Shown: positions 15,571 through 25,032, counted from the stretch's first letter. The stretch: 57,579 nt of DNA from Clostridia bacterium (GCA_017453365.1 JAFTKH010000001.1:1-57579); one strand, 5' to 3'. The notes: generated by a model from the sequence alone, not told the origin. Made by a program: numbers and translations.

Positions 15571-16507
15571 TCTTCACACCTCCCAGAGGCCTTCTTCTGC
15601 ACAGTCTTTCGATGTACGGAGAAAGAATATTCATAATTAGTATGGCGAAGGAAACGCCACCGGGATAAGAGCCGAAGAGACGTATAAGAACGGTTATGAC
15701 ACCGCATCCGAGGGCGAAAACTGCGCGTCCAGCTCTGTTTATGGGTGTTGTTACGTAGTCCGTTGCCATAAATACCGCGGCATAGACGAGGCCGCCCGCC
15801 ATTACTTGATATATAGCGAACTCGAGGTCACCCTTCACTATCAGCGAAAGAAGGAAGACCGTGCCGACGTAGATTACGGGAGTTTCCCATTTTATGACCC
15901 TCCTTGCGACGAGCCAGACGAAGCCTATGAGTATAGCGAGTATACAGCCCTCGCCGATAGCGCCCGCACGGTTGCCGAGGAACATATCGAGAAGTGAGGG
16001 AAGCCCCTCGAAGGTTGACGTTTTAAGCAGCTCAAGAGGAGTTGCCGAGGTTACGAGCTCTGCTTCGTTCATAAAGCGGGTTGAAACCCCTCCACCGGCT
16101 TCTGCGAAGGCAAGAAAAAGGAAGATTCTTCCGGTTGCGGCAGGGTTGGCAAAATTATGTCCAAGACCGCCGAAAAGGCATTTTACAACAACGATTGCAA
16201 AGGCCGAGCCGACAACGCACTGCCATACCTTCACGTCCGCGGGAAGGCTTAATGCGAGGATAAGTCCCGTCACCGCGGCAGAAAGGTCACCCACAGTCTG
16301 CTGCCTTTTTGTCGCGAGGTTAAAAAGAAGCTCGGAGATTATAGCAGAGCCGACACAGGTGACGATTATGAGAAGCGCAGGAAGACCGTAAAGTACAACC
16401 GATGCGATAGCGGGAAGGGACAAAGCTATAATCACGTCTGCCATTATACGCGAGGTTGTCACCTTCGTCTGAATATGCGGAGAGGTAGATACTGTAAGCT
16501 TATTCAT
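15557..16507 (-). CDS. rnfD: Rnf complex membrane subunit D
   Basis: Membrane subunit of Rnf, related to NqrB, 316 residues with about nine helices. It carries covalent FMN: the motif VTSATPLELLK places the acceptor at Thr156, matching the SGAT-type sites modified by ApbE. Segments such as GGLGHNFANPAATGR and the ATDYVTTPI region are typical. It starts 12 bases after rnfC and overlaps rnfG by 14 bases. Together with RnfG it should move electrons on or through the membrane while ions are pumped. Confidence 0.95.
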   Translation of the reverse strand: MNKLTVSTSPHIQTKVTTSRIMADVIIALSLPAIASVVLYGLPALLIIVTCVGSAIISELLFNLATKRQQTVGDLSAAVTGLILALSLPADVKVWQCVVGSAFAIVVVKCLFGGLGHNFANPAATGRIFLFLAFAEAGGGVSTRFMNEAELVTSATPLELLKTSTFEGLPSLLDMFLGNRAGAIGEGCILAILIGFVWLVARRVIKWETPVIYVGTVFLLSLIVKGDLEFAIYQVMAGGLVYAAVFMATDYVTTPINRAGRAVFALGCGVITVLIRLFGSYPGGVSFAILIMNILSPYIERLCRRRPLGGVKNDKK

Positions 16508-16519
16508 ATTTCTCCTCCC

Positions 16520-17854
16520 TTAATTTTTGAGTGTTGCGCTGTGAGCTTGAAAATCACGGAGCTGCACTTTAGCGATTCTGTTATTCTGAACGAGGGGACG
16601 GCTCGCAGGACATACGTAGGAGCAGCATCCGCACTCCATACACAGCATTATTTTCTCGTCCTCGAGCTTTTTCATTCTGTCGTCCGTTATCTCTATATCT
16701 AAAGCTTTCGAGTATGCGGTGGGATTGAGCCCTATAGGGCAGGCGGCAACGCACCTTCCGCAGTGAATACACGGAGTGGGCTCGCGGCGTCTTGCATCAG
16801 CCTCGGTAAGAACGGTAAGTGCTCCCGTGGTCTTTACGGTCGGCTCGTCGAGCGAGCATATAGCGGTACCCATCATAGGACCACCAAAGAGGACCATTCC
16901 TATATCATCGTCCGCAACACCTGCGGCAGCGAGCACGTTGCGCACTGACGTGCCTATCGGCACCGTGAGATTTTTCGGCTCAGAAACAGCAGAGCCGTCA
17001 ACCGTTACCGTGCGCGATACGAGAGGCATACCCGTTTTCACAAACCGCATAAGCTCCGCAACCGATGTGACGTTCATAACGAGAACGCCGAAATCGGCAG
17101 GCAGCTTTCCTTCTTCAATAACTATTCCAGCGGTGTTATAAACTATGACCTTCTCGGCGCCCTGCGGATAGAGCGAGGGCAGGGAAACCACCTCCGCGCG
17201 CTCGCAGTCGGAAAAGAGCTCGGTCATCTTCTCTATGCATTCGGGCTTGTTTTTCTCTATACCGATATAAATTTTCTCGAGCGAGGGGATGAATTTGAGA
17301 AGGAGCTCTACGCCCTCGCGAATAAGCTCACCGTCGTCGAGCATCGTTCTTGTGTCGGCGGTGATGTATGGCTCGCACTCCGCACCGTTGAGAACTAAGG
17401 TGGCAATACCGCCCTTCTTGGCCGCGTCTAGCTTTACAGAGGTGGGGAAGCCTGCGCCGCCAAGTCCGACAAGGCCCGAGTGCCTCACGGCCTCGGTTAA
17501 ATCATCTATGGAATTTATGTCGGGCGGTGTCAAATCCCGACACTCCATAAGTCCGTCGCTCTCTATACGAACTGCGTCGACCGTTTTTCCGTCTGCTCGC
17601 AGATATTTCTCGAGCTTGGCAACCTTTCCCGACACCGAAGCGTAGATGGGAGAGGAAACGTAGCTCGAAGCCTCGGCCACAATATCACCTATCTTCACCG
17701 TATCCCCGGGCTTTACAACAACCGTAGCCGGCGCGCCGATGTGCTGCGCCACGGGCAAAAGCACGGATGCAGGCGTGGGTATTGCCACTGCCGGAGTTCC
17801 TGCAGTGTTTTTATAGTGTGGAACGTGAGTCTTTCCTAACTTTCTTCGAAACAT
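16520..17854 (-). CDS. rnfC: Rnf complex NADH-side subunit C
   Basis: Peripheral subunit that reduces NAD with electrons from ferredoxin. The 444 residues show the RnfC N-terminal domain, the flavin/NADH-binding segment VGLGGAGFPTSVKL, a SLBB-type region, and two 4Fe-4S motifs, CIHCGRCVAACP and CMECGCCSYVCP. It is the first gene of the operon. The ATG at 17854 is preceded by AGGA; a hairpin (17871-17898) lies just upstream of that ribosome site and a perfect sigma-A promoter lies at 17931-17959. The rest of the operon follows without a terminator down to galT. Confidence 0.96.
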   Translation of the reverse strand: MFRRKLGKTHVPHYKNTAGTPAVAIPTPASVLLPVAQHIGAPATVVVKPGDTVKIGDIVAEASSYVSSPIYASVSGKVAKLEKYLRADGKTVDAVRIESDGLMECRDLTPPDINSIDDLTEAVRHSGLVGLGGAGFPTSVKLDAAKKGGIATLVLNGAECEPYITADTRTMLDDGELIREGVELLLKFIPSLEKIYIGIEKNKPECIEKMTELFSDCERAEVVSLPSLYPQGAEKVIVYNTAGIVIEEGKLPADFGVLVMNVTSVAELMRFVKTGMPLVSRTVTVDGSAVSEPKNLTVPIGTSVRNVLAAAGVADDDIGMVLFGGPMMGTAICSLDEPTVKTTGALTVLTEADARRREPTPCIHCGRCVAACPIGLNPTAYSKALDIEITDDRMKKLEDEKIMLCMECGCCSYVCPASRPLVQNNRIAKVQLRDFQAHSATLKN

Positions 17855-17870
17855 AAAAAATCCTTTCTGT

Positions 17871-17898
17871 AACGCTGTAAGCAGTGTATGACAGCGTT
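17871..17898 (-). promoter_or_regulatory. 5'-leader hairpin of the rnf operon
   Basis: An 8-bp inverted repeat (AACGCTGT and ACAGCGTT) with a 12-base loop lies in the leader, about 15 bases before the rnfC ribosome site. On the minus strand no T-run follows it, so it is not a terminator for rnf. It may protect the mRNA 5' end or set translation. On the plus strand it is followed by TTTTTT but no plus-strand gene reads into it. Confidence 0.5.
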
Positions 17899-17930
17899 TT
17901 TTGCAGAAAAATACAGTTCTTCTAAATAGT

Positions 17931-17959
17931 ATTATAACTTAAACATTATTTTATGTCAA
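17931..17959 (-). promoter_or_regulatory. promoter of the rnf operon
   Basis: On the minus strand TTGACA (17954-17959), 17 bases, then TATAAT (17931-17936), a perfect sigma-A consensus. Transcription should begin near 17924, giving a leader of about 70 bases. No T-box or known riboswitch fits in that space. Confidence 0.85.
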
Positions 17960-18060
17960 TAGAAGAAGGAAAAAACGGTATTTGTTAAATAAATAACGAA
18001 AAAACAGGCGTTTTTGCGCCAAAAAACGAAAAAAAGTTAAATCTAAAGGGGTGAATAAAA

Positions 18061-18088
18061 AAGACAGAATATATTGCAATTCTGTCTT
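18061..18088 (-). terminator. terminator after apbE
   Basis: A 10-bp perfect stem (AAGACAGAAT and its complement) with an 8-base loop, followed on the minus strand by a T-rich tract. It separates the apbE unit from the rnf promoter. Confidence 0.8.
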
Positions 18089-18115
18089 AAAATTTTACAA
18101 AATTCGGCACAAACG

Positions 18116-19147
18116 CTACTCTGATTTCAGCTTTGAAACCCCTTCGGTCATAAACTGTTCGCCGCTTGGCGTTATCCATAAAACCTCGACGCCATCAAGG
18201 GACGATATCAGCTTCTCGCCTTCACTGTAAGGCATACAGAAAAGGGCGGTTGAAAGTGCATCGGCCAGCGCAGAGTTCTCTGTAAAGACGGTGACCGATG
18301 AGAAATACTCGGCGGGATAGAGAGTCTCCGGGTCGATTATGTGGTGGTATCTTACGCCCTCTACGGTGTAATAACGCTCGTAGTCGCCCGAGGTGACGCA
18401 GGATGTGTTGCTGATAACCACGCTTGCGACGTAACCGTTGCCGTGGGGATTACGAACAGAAGTGCGCCAGCCTTCGCCCGAGGGCTTCTCTCCAATAGCG
18501 CAGATATTGCCGCCGATATTCAAAACGTATGAGCTTATGCCGAGCTGCTCGAGCTCTCGCTTTGCCATTTCCGCAGCATATCCTTTACCGATAGCCCCCA
18601 CGTCCAGCGACATTTCGGGGTCGCGGAGAAATACCGTGCAGCTCGCTTTGTCAATTATCACGTCGTCAATCGAGGTGTGCCTTGCCGCTTCTGCGAGTAG
18701 CTTGGAATCGGGAAGCTTTCCCTCCCCGCCGTCTTCTGCTGCCTCACGCTCACCGTGCCATAGCTTCGTTACGGCTCCTATCGCAATGTTTGTTTTTCCA
18801 TCTGTCAGCGAATATATATCCTTTGCATAGAGCAGAAAATCAATAAGCAGGGGAGATACCTCGACACTCTCACGCCCTGCGAGTCTATTCACTGTTGCGA
18901 GATTGTTTATTCCCGCGTACTCATAGTATATATCGAAGAGCTTATGATATTCCGAGAGAGTAGTGTAAACCGTGTCGCAGTTTTCGTCAAACTCCTCGTC
19001 GGTATCACCGAGATATGACTGGACGGTGGATACCGTGTTAAATAAATCGTAGTATTCCTGTGTTTTTACGCGTGCATTTTCTTCGCAGGACAACATTAAA
19101 AGGGGTAGGATTATAAGAAGAAAGATAGCCAGAAGCTTTGTTCTCAT
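18116..19147 (-). CDS. apbE: FAD:protein FMN transferase (lipoprotein)
   Basis: Transfers FMN from FAD to a Thr or Ser of exported flavoproteins; RnfG (Thr149) and RnfD (Thr156) next door are the obvious targets. The 343-residue protein has a lipoprotein signal peptide with lipobox LMLSC, so it acts outside the membrane. ApbE motifs are DVGAIGKGYAAE, VLNIGGNICAIG and the FAD/magnesium-binding HHIIDPETLYPA with TENSALADALSTALF near the end. It lies 36 bases after the repeat lipoprotein at 19184 with no terminator between, so the two are cotranscribed. Confidence 0.94.
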   Translation of the reverse strand: MRTKLLAIFLLIILPLLMLSCEENARVKTQEYYDLFNTVSTVQSYLGDTDEEFDENCDTVYTTLSEYHKLFDIYYEYAGINNLATVNRLAGRESVEVSPLLIDFLLYAKDIYSLTDGKTNIAIGAVTKLWHGEREAAEDGGEGKLPDSKLLAEAARHTSIDDVIIDKASCTVFLRDPEMSLDVGAIGKGYAAEMAKRELEQLGISSYVLNIGGNICAIGEKPSGEGWRTSVRNPHGNGYVASVVISNTSCVTSGDYERYYTVEGVRYHHIIDPETLYPAEYFSSVTVFTENSALADALSTALFCMPYSEGEKLISSLDGVEVLWITPSGEQFMTEGVSKLKSE

Positions 19148-19183
19148 AATCCCACCGCCTTTTTGTAAACATTTATTGACAAA

Positions 19184-20125
19184 TTATTTCGTTCTTGCAG
19201 CCGCCTTTTTCAGTGCGGCTCTGTAGCTGTCTGTATCGATTGTGCATCCCGCCGTATTCTCTGGGAGCTCTGTTTCGAGTCCCTCGGTCTTAATACCGCC
19301 GAGAGCCTTTACGTATGCGCCTGCCTGCTCGTACCAGTCGCCAATCGCATAGGGGTTGTAGTCATCCATACCGTAGTCCTCTCCCTGCTCGAGCTTCGTT
19401 CCCTGCGACGACTTTTCGATGACTGTCAGAGTCCCGTCAGAAGCGTGTGTCACCGTCAGTACGACCTCATTGGCATCGATTATCGCTCCCGCTATTTTGC
19501 CGCCCGACGCTGCAACAGCCGCGAAGCTTCCCGTTAGCGTGAGGCTCATAGTGCTCTTGTCTGTCGAGGGCTCCGGGAACGTGGGTGCTGAGGGCTCGAG
19601 GAACATAGCCACCGCACACTCGAGGTTTTTCGAGCGAAAGGCGGTCTTATATTCGTTCTTATCAGCTCTTTCTATAGCAGCTGCATAATGTCCGGGAGAG
19701 ATAAAACCGGGGATAAGAAGCACGTAGTCGGCAGAAGTTTCGTAGAAGTAAGGTGAGGAATCTGAAGGATTAAATTCCTCTAATAGCTCACCTACGGTCT
19801 TGCCGACGGCGTATTCCTCGAAGCGGCGCATTTGCTCATATACGGTGCCCCCCTGTTCGCTTACGGTCTTTGGTACAGCTATTATGGGCTCGCCGTATGC
19901 ATCGACAGCGGGGGAATAGGTAACGGCGTCGAGTCGGCAGAGCACTATCGTGCCGTCCTCCTCTGTTACTATTGCCGCGACGGTTTCGGTAAGTTCACCG
20001 TTCACAACGCTTTCATAAACTCCTATAGAGAGAGTCCTGTCCTTTGAGAAAACCTCGCACGAGGAAAGTGACAGTATGGAGAGTGTGAGCGTTAATATAA
20101 CGAAAATAGATAGATATTTTTTCAT
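19184..20125 (-). CDS. lipoprotein with two related extracytoplasmic domains, beside apbE
   Basis: A 313-residue protein with a signal peptide and lipobox (LSSC). The mature part seems to contain two copies of one domain of about 120 residues: both have a strand-rich start, a conserved basic/acidic middle and a YEQ(M/A) helix (GGTVYEQMRRFEEYAVG and DWYEQAGAYVKALGG). This pattern is familiar from clostridial lipoproteins near ApbE and FMN-binding proteins, but I know no assigned function. It has no clear S/T-G-A-T FMN-attachment site. Being cotranscribed with apbE, it may be a partner or acceptor in external electron transfer; that is inference. Confidence 0.6.
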   Translation of the reverse strand: MKKYLSIFVILTLTLSILSLSSCEVFSKDRTLSIGVYESVVNGELTETVAAIVTEEDGTIVLCRLDAVTYSPAVDAYGEPIIAVPKTVSEQGGTVYEQMRRFEEYAVGKTVGELLEEFNPSDSSPYFYETSADYVLLIPGFISPGHYAAAIERADKNEYKTAFRSKNLECAVAMFLEPSAPTFPEPSTDKSTMSLTLTGSFAAVAASGGKIAGAIIDANEVVLTVTHASDGTLTVIEKSSQGTKLEQGEDYGMDDYNPYAIGDWYEQAGAYVKALGGIKTEGLETELPENTAGCTIDTDSYRAALKKAAARTK

Positions 20126-20200
20126 AAATAGGCTCCAATACTTTGTTTTATTGGGTCTTGCTTTTATATTGCGCGGAACTCGGTGCTTTTATGTGAAAGG

Positions 20201-21208
20201 TCAGAGAAGCTTTATTTCTGCCGCCTTGCACCTTTCGAGGGTGTCATCGTCCCAGATGCTGGCTTGAACCTCGCCGATATGGGCCGAGCCCATCATAAGC
20301 ATACAGAGGCGCGACTGCCCGATTCCGCCGCCGACGGTGAGTGGAAGCTTGCCCTCAAGTAGTTTCTTATGGAAGGGAAGCTCGCGGCGCTCCTCGCAGC
20401 CCGAGAGCTTAAGCTGTCTGTCGAGGGACTCGCTGTCGACACGTATACCCATAGAGGATATTTCGAATGCGTGTCCCAGCACCTCGTTGTAGAACATTAT
20501 ATCGCCGTTAAGCTCCCAATCGTCATAGTCGGGTGCTCTCGAGTCGTGTGGCTCTCCGTTCGACAGCTTGCCGCCTATCTGCATAATCAGCGCCGTCTTG
20601 TGCTCGCGTAAAAATGCGTCCTCGCGCTCCTTCGCGGTCATATCGGGATAAAGGCGGAGAAGCTCCTCCGAGGTAATTGCAACCATATCGCGCGAAAGCT
20701 CGGTTGTAATCTCGGGAAAATCTATTTTTAAAAGCTCCGAGGTGTCGCATATTACGTTGACTATCCTCTCGGCGATACCTACGAGATATTCCTTCGTCCT
20801 GTCCTCGCGCGAGATAACCTTCTCCCAGTCCCACTGGTCGACATATATCGAATGTATGTTGTCGAGCTCCTCGTCGCGGCGAATGGCGTTCATATCGGTA
20901 TACAGACCGTTCCCTACGTAGAAATTATACTCGCCTAGCGCCTGCCTTTTCCATTTTGCGAGGGAGTGAACGACCTGCGCGTTCTTTCCGACGTCGGGAA
21001 TGTCGAAGCTGACGGGCCTTTCCTTGCCGCTTAAGTTATCGTTAAGTCCCGACTCCTCGGTAACGAAAAGAGGGGCGGAAACTCTCTTAAGGTTAAGCGC
21101 CGCCGCAAGGCGCGCCTGAAAGGTAGCCTTAACGAAGGAGATAGCCTTTTGCGTTCTGTATAGGTCAAGGGGAGAACGGTAGCCCTCGGGAATAAATAGC
21201 TTACTCAT
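20201..21208 (-). CDS. asnA: aspartate-ammonia ligase
   Basis: Makes asparagine from aspartate, ammonia and ATP (AMP-forming), a cytosolic enzyme with a class II aminoacyl-tRNA-synthetase fold. The 335-residue length matches AsnA. Typical segments are YRTQKAISFVKATFQ, EESGLNDNLSG, VVHSLAKWKR, NIHSIYVDQWDWEK and GGGIGQSRLCMLMM near the end. I choose ATG 21208 with GAGG upstream. It begins 35 bases after the guaB terminator and may be read through or have its own weak promoter. Confidence 0.95.
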   Translation of the reverse strand: MSKLFIPEGYRSPLDLYRTQKAISFVKATFQARLAAALNLKRVSAPLFVTEESGLNDNLSGKERPVSFDIPDVGKNAQVVHSLAKWKRQALGEYNFYVGNGLYTDMNAIRRDEELDNIHSIYVDQWDWEKVISREDRTKEYLVGIAERIVNVICDTSELLKIDFPEITTELSRDMVAITSEELLRLYPDMTAKEREDAFLREHKTALIMQIGGKLSNGEPHDSRAPDYDDWELNGDIMFYNEVLGHAFEISSMGIRVDSESLDRQLKLSGCEERRELPFHKKLLEGKLPLTVGGGIGQSRLCMLMMGSAHIGEVQASIWDDDTLERCKAAEIKLL

Positions 21209-21242
21209 AAAAACCTCGGTAAATGACGGTTTAAATATAAAA

Positions 21243-21266
21243 GGGGCTGTGCGAAACAACAGCCCC
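21243..21266 (-). terminator. terminator after guaB
   Basis: A perfect 8-bp GC-rich stem (GGGGCTGT and ACAGCCCC) with an 8-base loop, followed on the minus strand by TTTTATATTT. It lies 10 bases after the guaB stop. Confidence 0.8.
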
Positions 21267-21275
21267 GATAGGATT

Positions 21276-22781
21276 TTACTTAACGGTAGCGGTGCTCCTT
21301 AACGTTACGTCGTGGTAGCCGCCCTCAACGATGCTCGTCGCGGAAACGAGGGTCATTTTTGCCTTTTCCTGAAGCTCGGGAATCGTTATAGCTCCGCAGT
21401 TGCACATCGTGGATTTTACCTTATAGAGGGACTTTTCAACATTGTCGTGAAGAGACCCTGCGTAGGTAACGTAGCTGTCGACACCCTCCTCGAAGGAAAG
21501 CTTCGCCTTGCCGCCGAGGTCGTATCTCTGCCAGTTTCTCGCCCTGTTGGAGCCCTCGCCCCAATACTCCTTGACGTACTGTCCGTTTATCATGGTTTTC
21601 GGTGTAGGGGACTCGTCAAAGCGTGCGAAATATCTGCCGAGCATCATAAAGTCTGCGCCCATAGCGAGAGCGAGAGTCATATGATAGTCGTGAACGATAC
21701 CGCCGTCGGAGCAGATGGGAATATAAACACCCGTCTTCTTGAAATACTCGTCACGCGCTGCGGCAACCTCGATAACCGCGCTCGCCTGCCCGCGTCCGAT
21801 ACCCTTTTGCTCTCTGGTGATGCAGATAGAGCCGCCGCCTATGCCTATTTTGATAAAGTCCGCACCTGCCTCGGCAAGGAACATAAAGCCCTCGCGGTCA
21901 ACGACGTTTCCGGCGCCAACCTTAACGGTGTTGCCGTACTTTGCTCTTATAAAATCAAGAGTCTTCTTCTGCCATATAGTGTAGCCCTCGGACGAGTCAA
22001 TGCAGAGAACGTCGGCACCCGCCTCGATGAGTGCGGGAACACGCTTTTCATAGTCTAGGGTGTTGATACCAGCGCCTACTATGTATCTCTTGTTTTCGTC
22101 GAGAAGCTCTTGCGGATTTTCCTTGTGCTGTGCGTAGTCCTTACGGAATACGAAATATTTGAGATGTCCGTTTTTATCAACTATCGGGAGGGAGTTGAGC
22201 TTGTGGTCCCAGATAATGTCGTTGGCTTCCTTAAGAGTAGTGCCCTCGGGAGCGGTAACAAGCTTGTCAAGCGGGGTCATAAAGGTGGCAACGCGCTCAT
22301 CCTTCGACATACGGCTGACACGGTAGTCGCGTCCCGTAACGATGCCTATGAGCTTACCCGTAGCGGTTCCGTCGTCGGTAACGGCCATGGTGGAGTGTCC
22401 ATTCTCCTCAGCGAGTGAAAGCACGTTCTCGAGAGTATCTTCGGGCGTGAGGTTCGAGTCGCTGACAACGAATCCGGATTTATAATTCTTAACCTTCGCT
22501 ACCATAGCAGCCTCGTCCTCTATGGTCTGTGAGCCGTAAATAAAGGAGATTCCGCCTTCCTTTGCGAGAGCTATTGCCAGAGTGTCGTTAGATACCGACT
22601 GCATAATAGCGCTCGTCATAGGGATATTCATTGTAAGAGGACATTCCTCTTCGCCTCGTCTGTATTTTACGAGAGGAGTCTTTAAGGATACGTTTGCGGG
22701 AATGCACCTTTCATCGGTATATCCGGGAATGAGAAGATACTCGCTGAAGGTTCTTGACGGTTCTGGGAAATAGGTTGCCAT
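21276..22781 (-). CDS. guaB: IMP dehydrogenase
   Basis: Oxidises IMP to XMP with NAD, the first step of GMP synthesis, in the cytosol. The 501-residue protein has the TIM-barrel catalytic domain with two inserted CBS domains (about residues 95-220). Key parts are [12 protein letters not shown], the catalytic loop [11 protein letters not shown] with the active Cys, and the flap-region segments [11 protein letters not shown] and [13 protein letters not shown] consensus promoter lies just upstream and a terminator just downstream, so it is a single-gene unit. The slightly unusual RARNW flap is seen in a subgroup of clostridial enzymes. Confidence 0.95.
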   Translation of the reverse strand: MATYFPEPSRTFSEYLLIPGYTDERCIPANVSLKTPLVKYRRGEEECPLTMNIPMTSAIMQSVSNDTLAIALAKEGGISFIYGSQTIEDEAAMVAKVKNYKSGFVVSDSNLTPEDTLENVLSLAEENGHSTMAVTDDGTATGKLIGIVTGRDYRVSRMSKDERVATFMTPLDKLVTAPEGTTLKEANDIIWDHKLNSLPIVDKNGHLKYFVFRKDYAQHKENPQELLDENKRYIVGAGINTLDYEKRVPALIEAGADVLCIDSSEGYTIWQKKTLDFIRAKYGNTVKVGAGNVVDREGFMFLAEAGADFIKIGIGGGSICITREQKGIGRGQASAVIEVAAARDEYFKKTGVYIPICSDGGIVHDYHMTLALAMGADFMMLGRYFARFDESPTPKTMINGQYVKEYWGEGSNRARNWQRYDLGGKAKLSFEEGVDSYVTYAGSLHDNVEKSLYKVKSTMCNCGAITIPELQEKAKMTLVSATSIVEGGYHDVTLRSTATVK

Positions 22782-22813
22782 TTTTTGTCCTCACTTTTTT
22801 GAACTTTTCATAT

Positions 22814-22842
22814 ATTTTAGCACAGAGACACTTATATGTCAA
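22814..22842 (-). promoter_or_regulatory. promoter of guaB
   Basis: On the minus strand TTGACA (22837-22842), 17-base spacer, TAAAAT (22814-22819). Transcription should begin about 25 bases before the start codon, so there is no room for a riboswitch. Confidence 0.8.
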
Positions 22843-22889
22843 TAATAATTTTTTAGGTGCGGGCGTTTTTTCGCGTGCGGCTTTGGATA

Positions 22890-23483
22890 TTATTTCTCCG
22901 GCATCTCGTAGTATATCTTAATGCTCTCAATAACTGGCCTGTACTGCTCGTAGTATATAATGCCGCCGTACGTGTACCGGATACCGTATTCGGTTATGTC
23001 GTCAATAACGTCCATTCCCTCTACTACATATCCGAAGGCAGCGTAGTCACCGTCGAGGTGGGGTGAATCGGCATTACAGATGAAGAACTGCGAGGTTGCA
23101 CTGTCGGGCTCGCTCGTTCTCGCCATAGAGATAGTGCCGCGAGTGTGGGATAGCGGATTTTCGTGTCCGTTTGAGGAAAATTCTCCCTTAATGGGGTTTA
23201 CGGAGCTCTCGTCGGAAGCTCCGCCCTGTATCATAAAATCGTCTATTATTCTGTGAAAGGTAAGTCCGTCGTAGAAGCCATCGTCGGCGAGTGCGACGAA
23301 ATTGTCTACCGTCACGGGTGCCGCCGTTCTGTCGAGCTTGATTATTACCGTTCCGAAATTTTTAACCGTCATCTCTGCGTAGTAATAATCGCGTATCTCA
23401 CGCTCCTTTTTGCACGAGGCGAGAGCCGTTGCCGAAAGCAAAAGGGTCGTAATTATTAAGATTACCGATATAAATTTTTTCAT
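22890..23483 (-). CDS. cyclophilin-type peptidyl-prolyl isomerase lipoprotein
   Basis: A 197-residue exported foldase. It has a lipoprotein signal peptide (lipobox ALASC) and a cyclophilin domain with the motifs FHRIIDDFMIQGG, ISMARTSEPDSATSQFFI and AAFGYVVEGMDVIDDI. The catalytic Arg of FHRII and the QFFI strand are intact. It speeds proline isomerisation in proteins outside the membrane. It is 21 bases downstream of holA with no terminator, so it is the last gene of the DUF1934-holA-cyclophilin run. Confidence 0.93.
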   Translation of the reverse strand: MKKFISVILIITTLLLSATALASCKKEREIRDYYYAEMTVKNFGTVIIKLDRTAAPVTVDNFVALADDGFYDGLTFHRIIDDFMIQGGASDESSVNPIKGEFSSNGHENPLSHTRGTISMARTSEPDSATSQFFICNADSPHLDGDYAAFGYVVEGMDVIDDITEYGIRYTYGGIIYYEQYRPVIESIKIYYEMPEK

Positions 23484-23504
23484 AATTTTTCTCCGTTTTT
23501 TTAT

Positions 23505-24533
23505 TTACACGCATTTTCCTATGAATAGCTCGAGCGCCGTATAGCCTGTCACGCCGCCGAATTTCATTCCCTCGTCAACACGCACGAGCTCTGTGAGTAT
23601 CCTCGTCAGCCGCTCCCTTGAAAACAGCCGTTCCTTTGCTAGAAAAAGCTTGAGCCTGTAGGCATTCATCTTCAGCGCAGAGGCAATCTCATCGGCACCG
23701 GCGCCCTCGCTTCGCATAGACATAACGGAGAGCAGCTCCGTGTAGCTTTTTTCGAGCATTCCGAGAATGAGCAGAGGGTCGAGCCTTCTTGATTTCATTT
23801 CGAGAAGCGCGTGATAAGCTCCCGGCTTGTTCCTGTCCAAAACGGCGTTCGAAAGCGCGAAGGTGTCGCATTCGGGAGTCGGAGAGGCCGCTTCCTTTAC
23901 CATATCGACGGTGACGGAGCCTTGCCCTCTGGAAAGAGCGAGATACGCAAGCTTGTCAACCTCTGCGGAGAGAACACTCATAGAATGCCCTGCGCGGAAT
24001 ATCAGCTCACGAAGCGCCTCGGGGCTCGAGCTGACCGACATAGCATCGAAATGCTTTTTCAGCCACGAGAGAAGCTGTGCATCGGTTGAGAGCGGAAAAT
24101 TCAGAATTGCGAGTCTTCCGCCGAAGCGCCGCTCAAATTTGCTTTCTCTTTTTCCTACACCGAGCTCGATATCTCCGTCCGAGACTATGAAAGCAAGAGC
24201 GATACCCGGGTGCTCTTCAAGTGTGTCGAGCACGTCTTCAAGCAGGGTAAGCTCGCTCTCCTTCATCTTTTCGAAATTCGGATATCTCCATTCGATAAGC
24301 TTGTATTCCGCAAAAATAGGCGGAGCCTTTATTGCATCTCTTATCCTCGCGAAATCTACCTCCGCTCCCTCGAAAAGAGCATGGTTAAAGGCCGCGAGGG
24401 GTTCATCCGGCACTGCCGTGCGCCGAAGCTCAGAGAGATAGTATCTTTTCAGATAGTCCTCTTCGCCCGCGAATATGAAGCAGCCGCCTATATCTCCCGA
24501 GCCGAGCCGAGCCTTGAATTCGTTTATATCCAT
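23505..24533 (-). CDS. holA: DNA polymerase III delta subunit
   Basis: The delta subunit is the part of the clamp loader that opens the sliding clamp. The 342-residue length and the segments GGCFIFAGEEDYLKRYY, KLIEWRYPNFEKMKE and the RRLDPLLILGMLEKSY helix fit the DnaX-interacting family. ATG 24533 is chosen over a TTG six bases upstream. It lies 29 bases after the DUF1934 gene. No Walker motif is expected in delta, and none is present. Confidence 0.9.
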   Translation of the reverse strand: MDINEFKARLGSGDIGGCFIFAGEEDYLKRYYLSELRRTAVPDEPLAAFNHALFEGAEVDFARIRDAIKAPPIFAEYKLIEWRYPNFEKMKESELTLLEDVLDTLEEHPGIALAFIVSDGDIELGVGKRESKFERRFGGRLAILNFPLSTDAQLLSWLKKHFDAMSVSSSPEALRELIFRAGHSMSVLSAEVDKLAYLALSRGQGSVTVDMVKEAASPTPECDTFALSNAVLDRNKPGAYHALLEMKSRRLDPLLILGMLEKSYTELLSVMSMRSEGAGADEIASALKMNAYRLKLFLAKERLFSRERLTRILTELVRVDEGMKFGGVTGYTALELFIGKCV

Positions 24534-24562
24534 TATCAATCCATCCGTGTAAGATTTTGGGA

Positions 24563-24976
24563 TTATTTAAGAGTCATTTTTATTTTGACAGACTTTTCAG
24601 CACCGCCGATATTCATAGAGTATATGAGCCGCAGAATGTGACCGTCCCCCTGCGTTGTCCATTCAGCGCGGGACGTCCTGATATCCGCATCGAAGGTATA
24701 TGGCGGTATCTTGTACAGTGTCCTCGACTCCTCACCAGCAATAAAATTTGTCTCCCATTCCACGGCGCCTCGCTTTGAAAGACGAATGCCGCTTTCGTGC
24801 GCTGTGATTAGAGTGCGCGTAACGGCACCCTCTGCCTCTTCCGTATATCTTAGATAGAGAGTACCCCCGTTTACCTTGACGTCGGCATCGAGAGTGACGA
24901 TATTTATCTCGGGCTCTCCGTCAGGGAGTCCGCTGTCGTTTAGATTGTCTATCACGGAGTGTATCGTGAGCTTCAT
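24563..24976 (-). CDS. DUF1934 calycin-like protein
   Basis: A 137-residue soluble beta-rich protein. The alternating strands, the TLYLRYTEEAEG start and the central RTLYKIPPYTFDADIRT segment match DUF1934, a lipocalin-like family of Firmicutes without known function. Start ATG 24976 has GGAG 6 bases upstream. A hairpin at 25002-25032 precedes it. It is followed closely by holA, an arrangement I do not recall as conserved. Confidence 0.8.
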   Translation of the reverse strand: MKLTIHSVIDNLNDSGLPDGEPEINIVTLDADVKVNGGTLYLRYTEEAEGAVTRTLITAHESGIRLSKRGAVEWETNFIAGEESRTLYKIPPYTFDADIRTSRAEWTTQGDGHILRLIYSMNIGGAEKSVKIKMTLK

Positions 24977-25001
24977 TCGTATCTCCAAAGGTTTAATATA
25001 A

Positions 25002-25032
25002 ACGGCTGTCCTGCGCGCAGCGTGACAGCCGT
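25002..25032 (-). terminator. terminator after the methylglyoxal-synthase-like gene
   Basis: A perfect 9-bp stem (ACGGCTGTC and GACAGCCGT) around a 13-base loop, followed on the minus strand by TTTATATT. It lies 32 bases past the upstream stop and only 26 bases before the DUF1934 start, so it could also act as an attenuator. Confidence 0.65.

Noticed and set aside
17871-17904. Plus-strand rho-independent terminator
   Set aside because: The hairpin has a T-run on the plus strand, but no plus-strand gene leads into it; it is more simply a leader hairpin of the rnf transcript.
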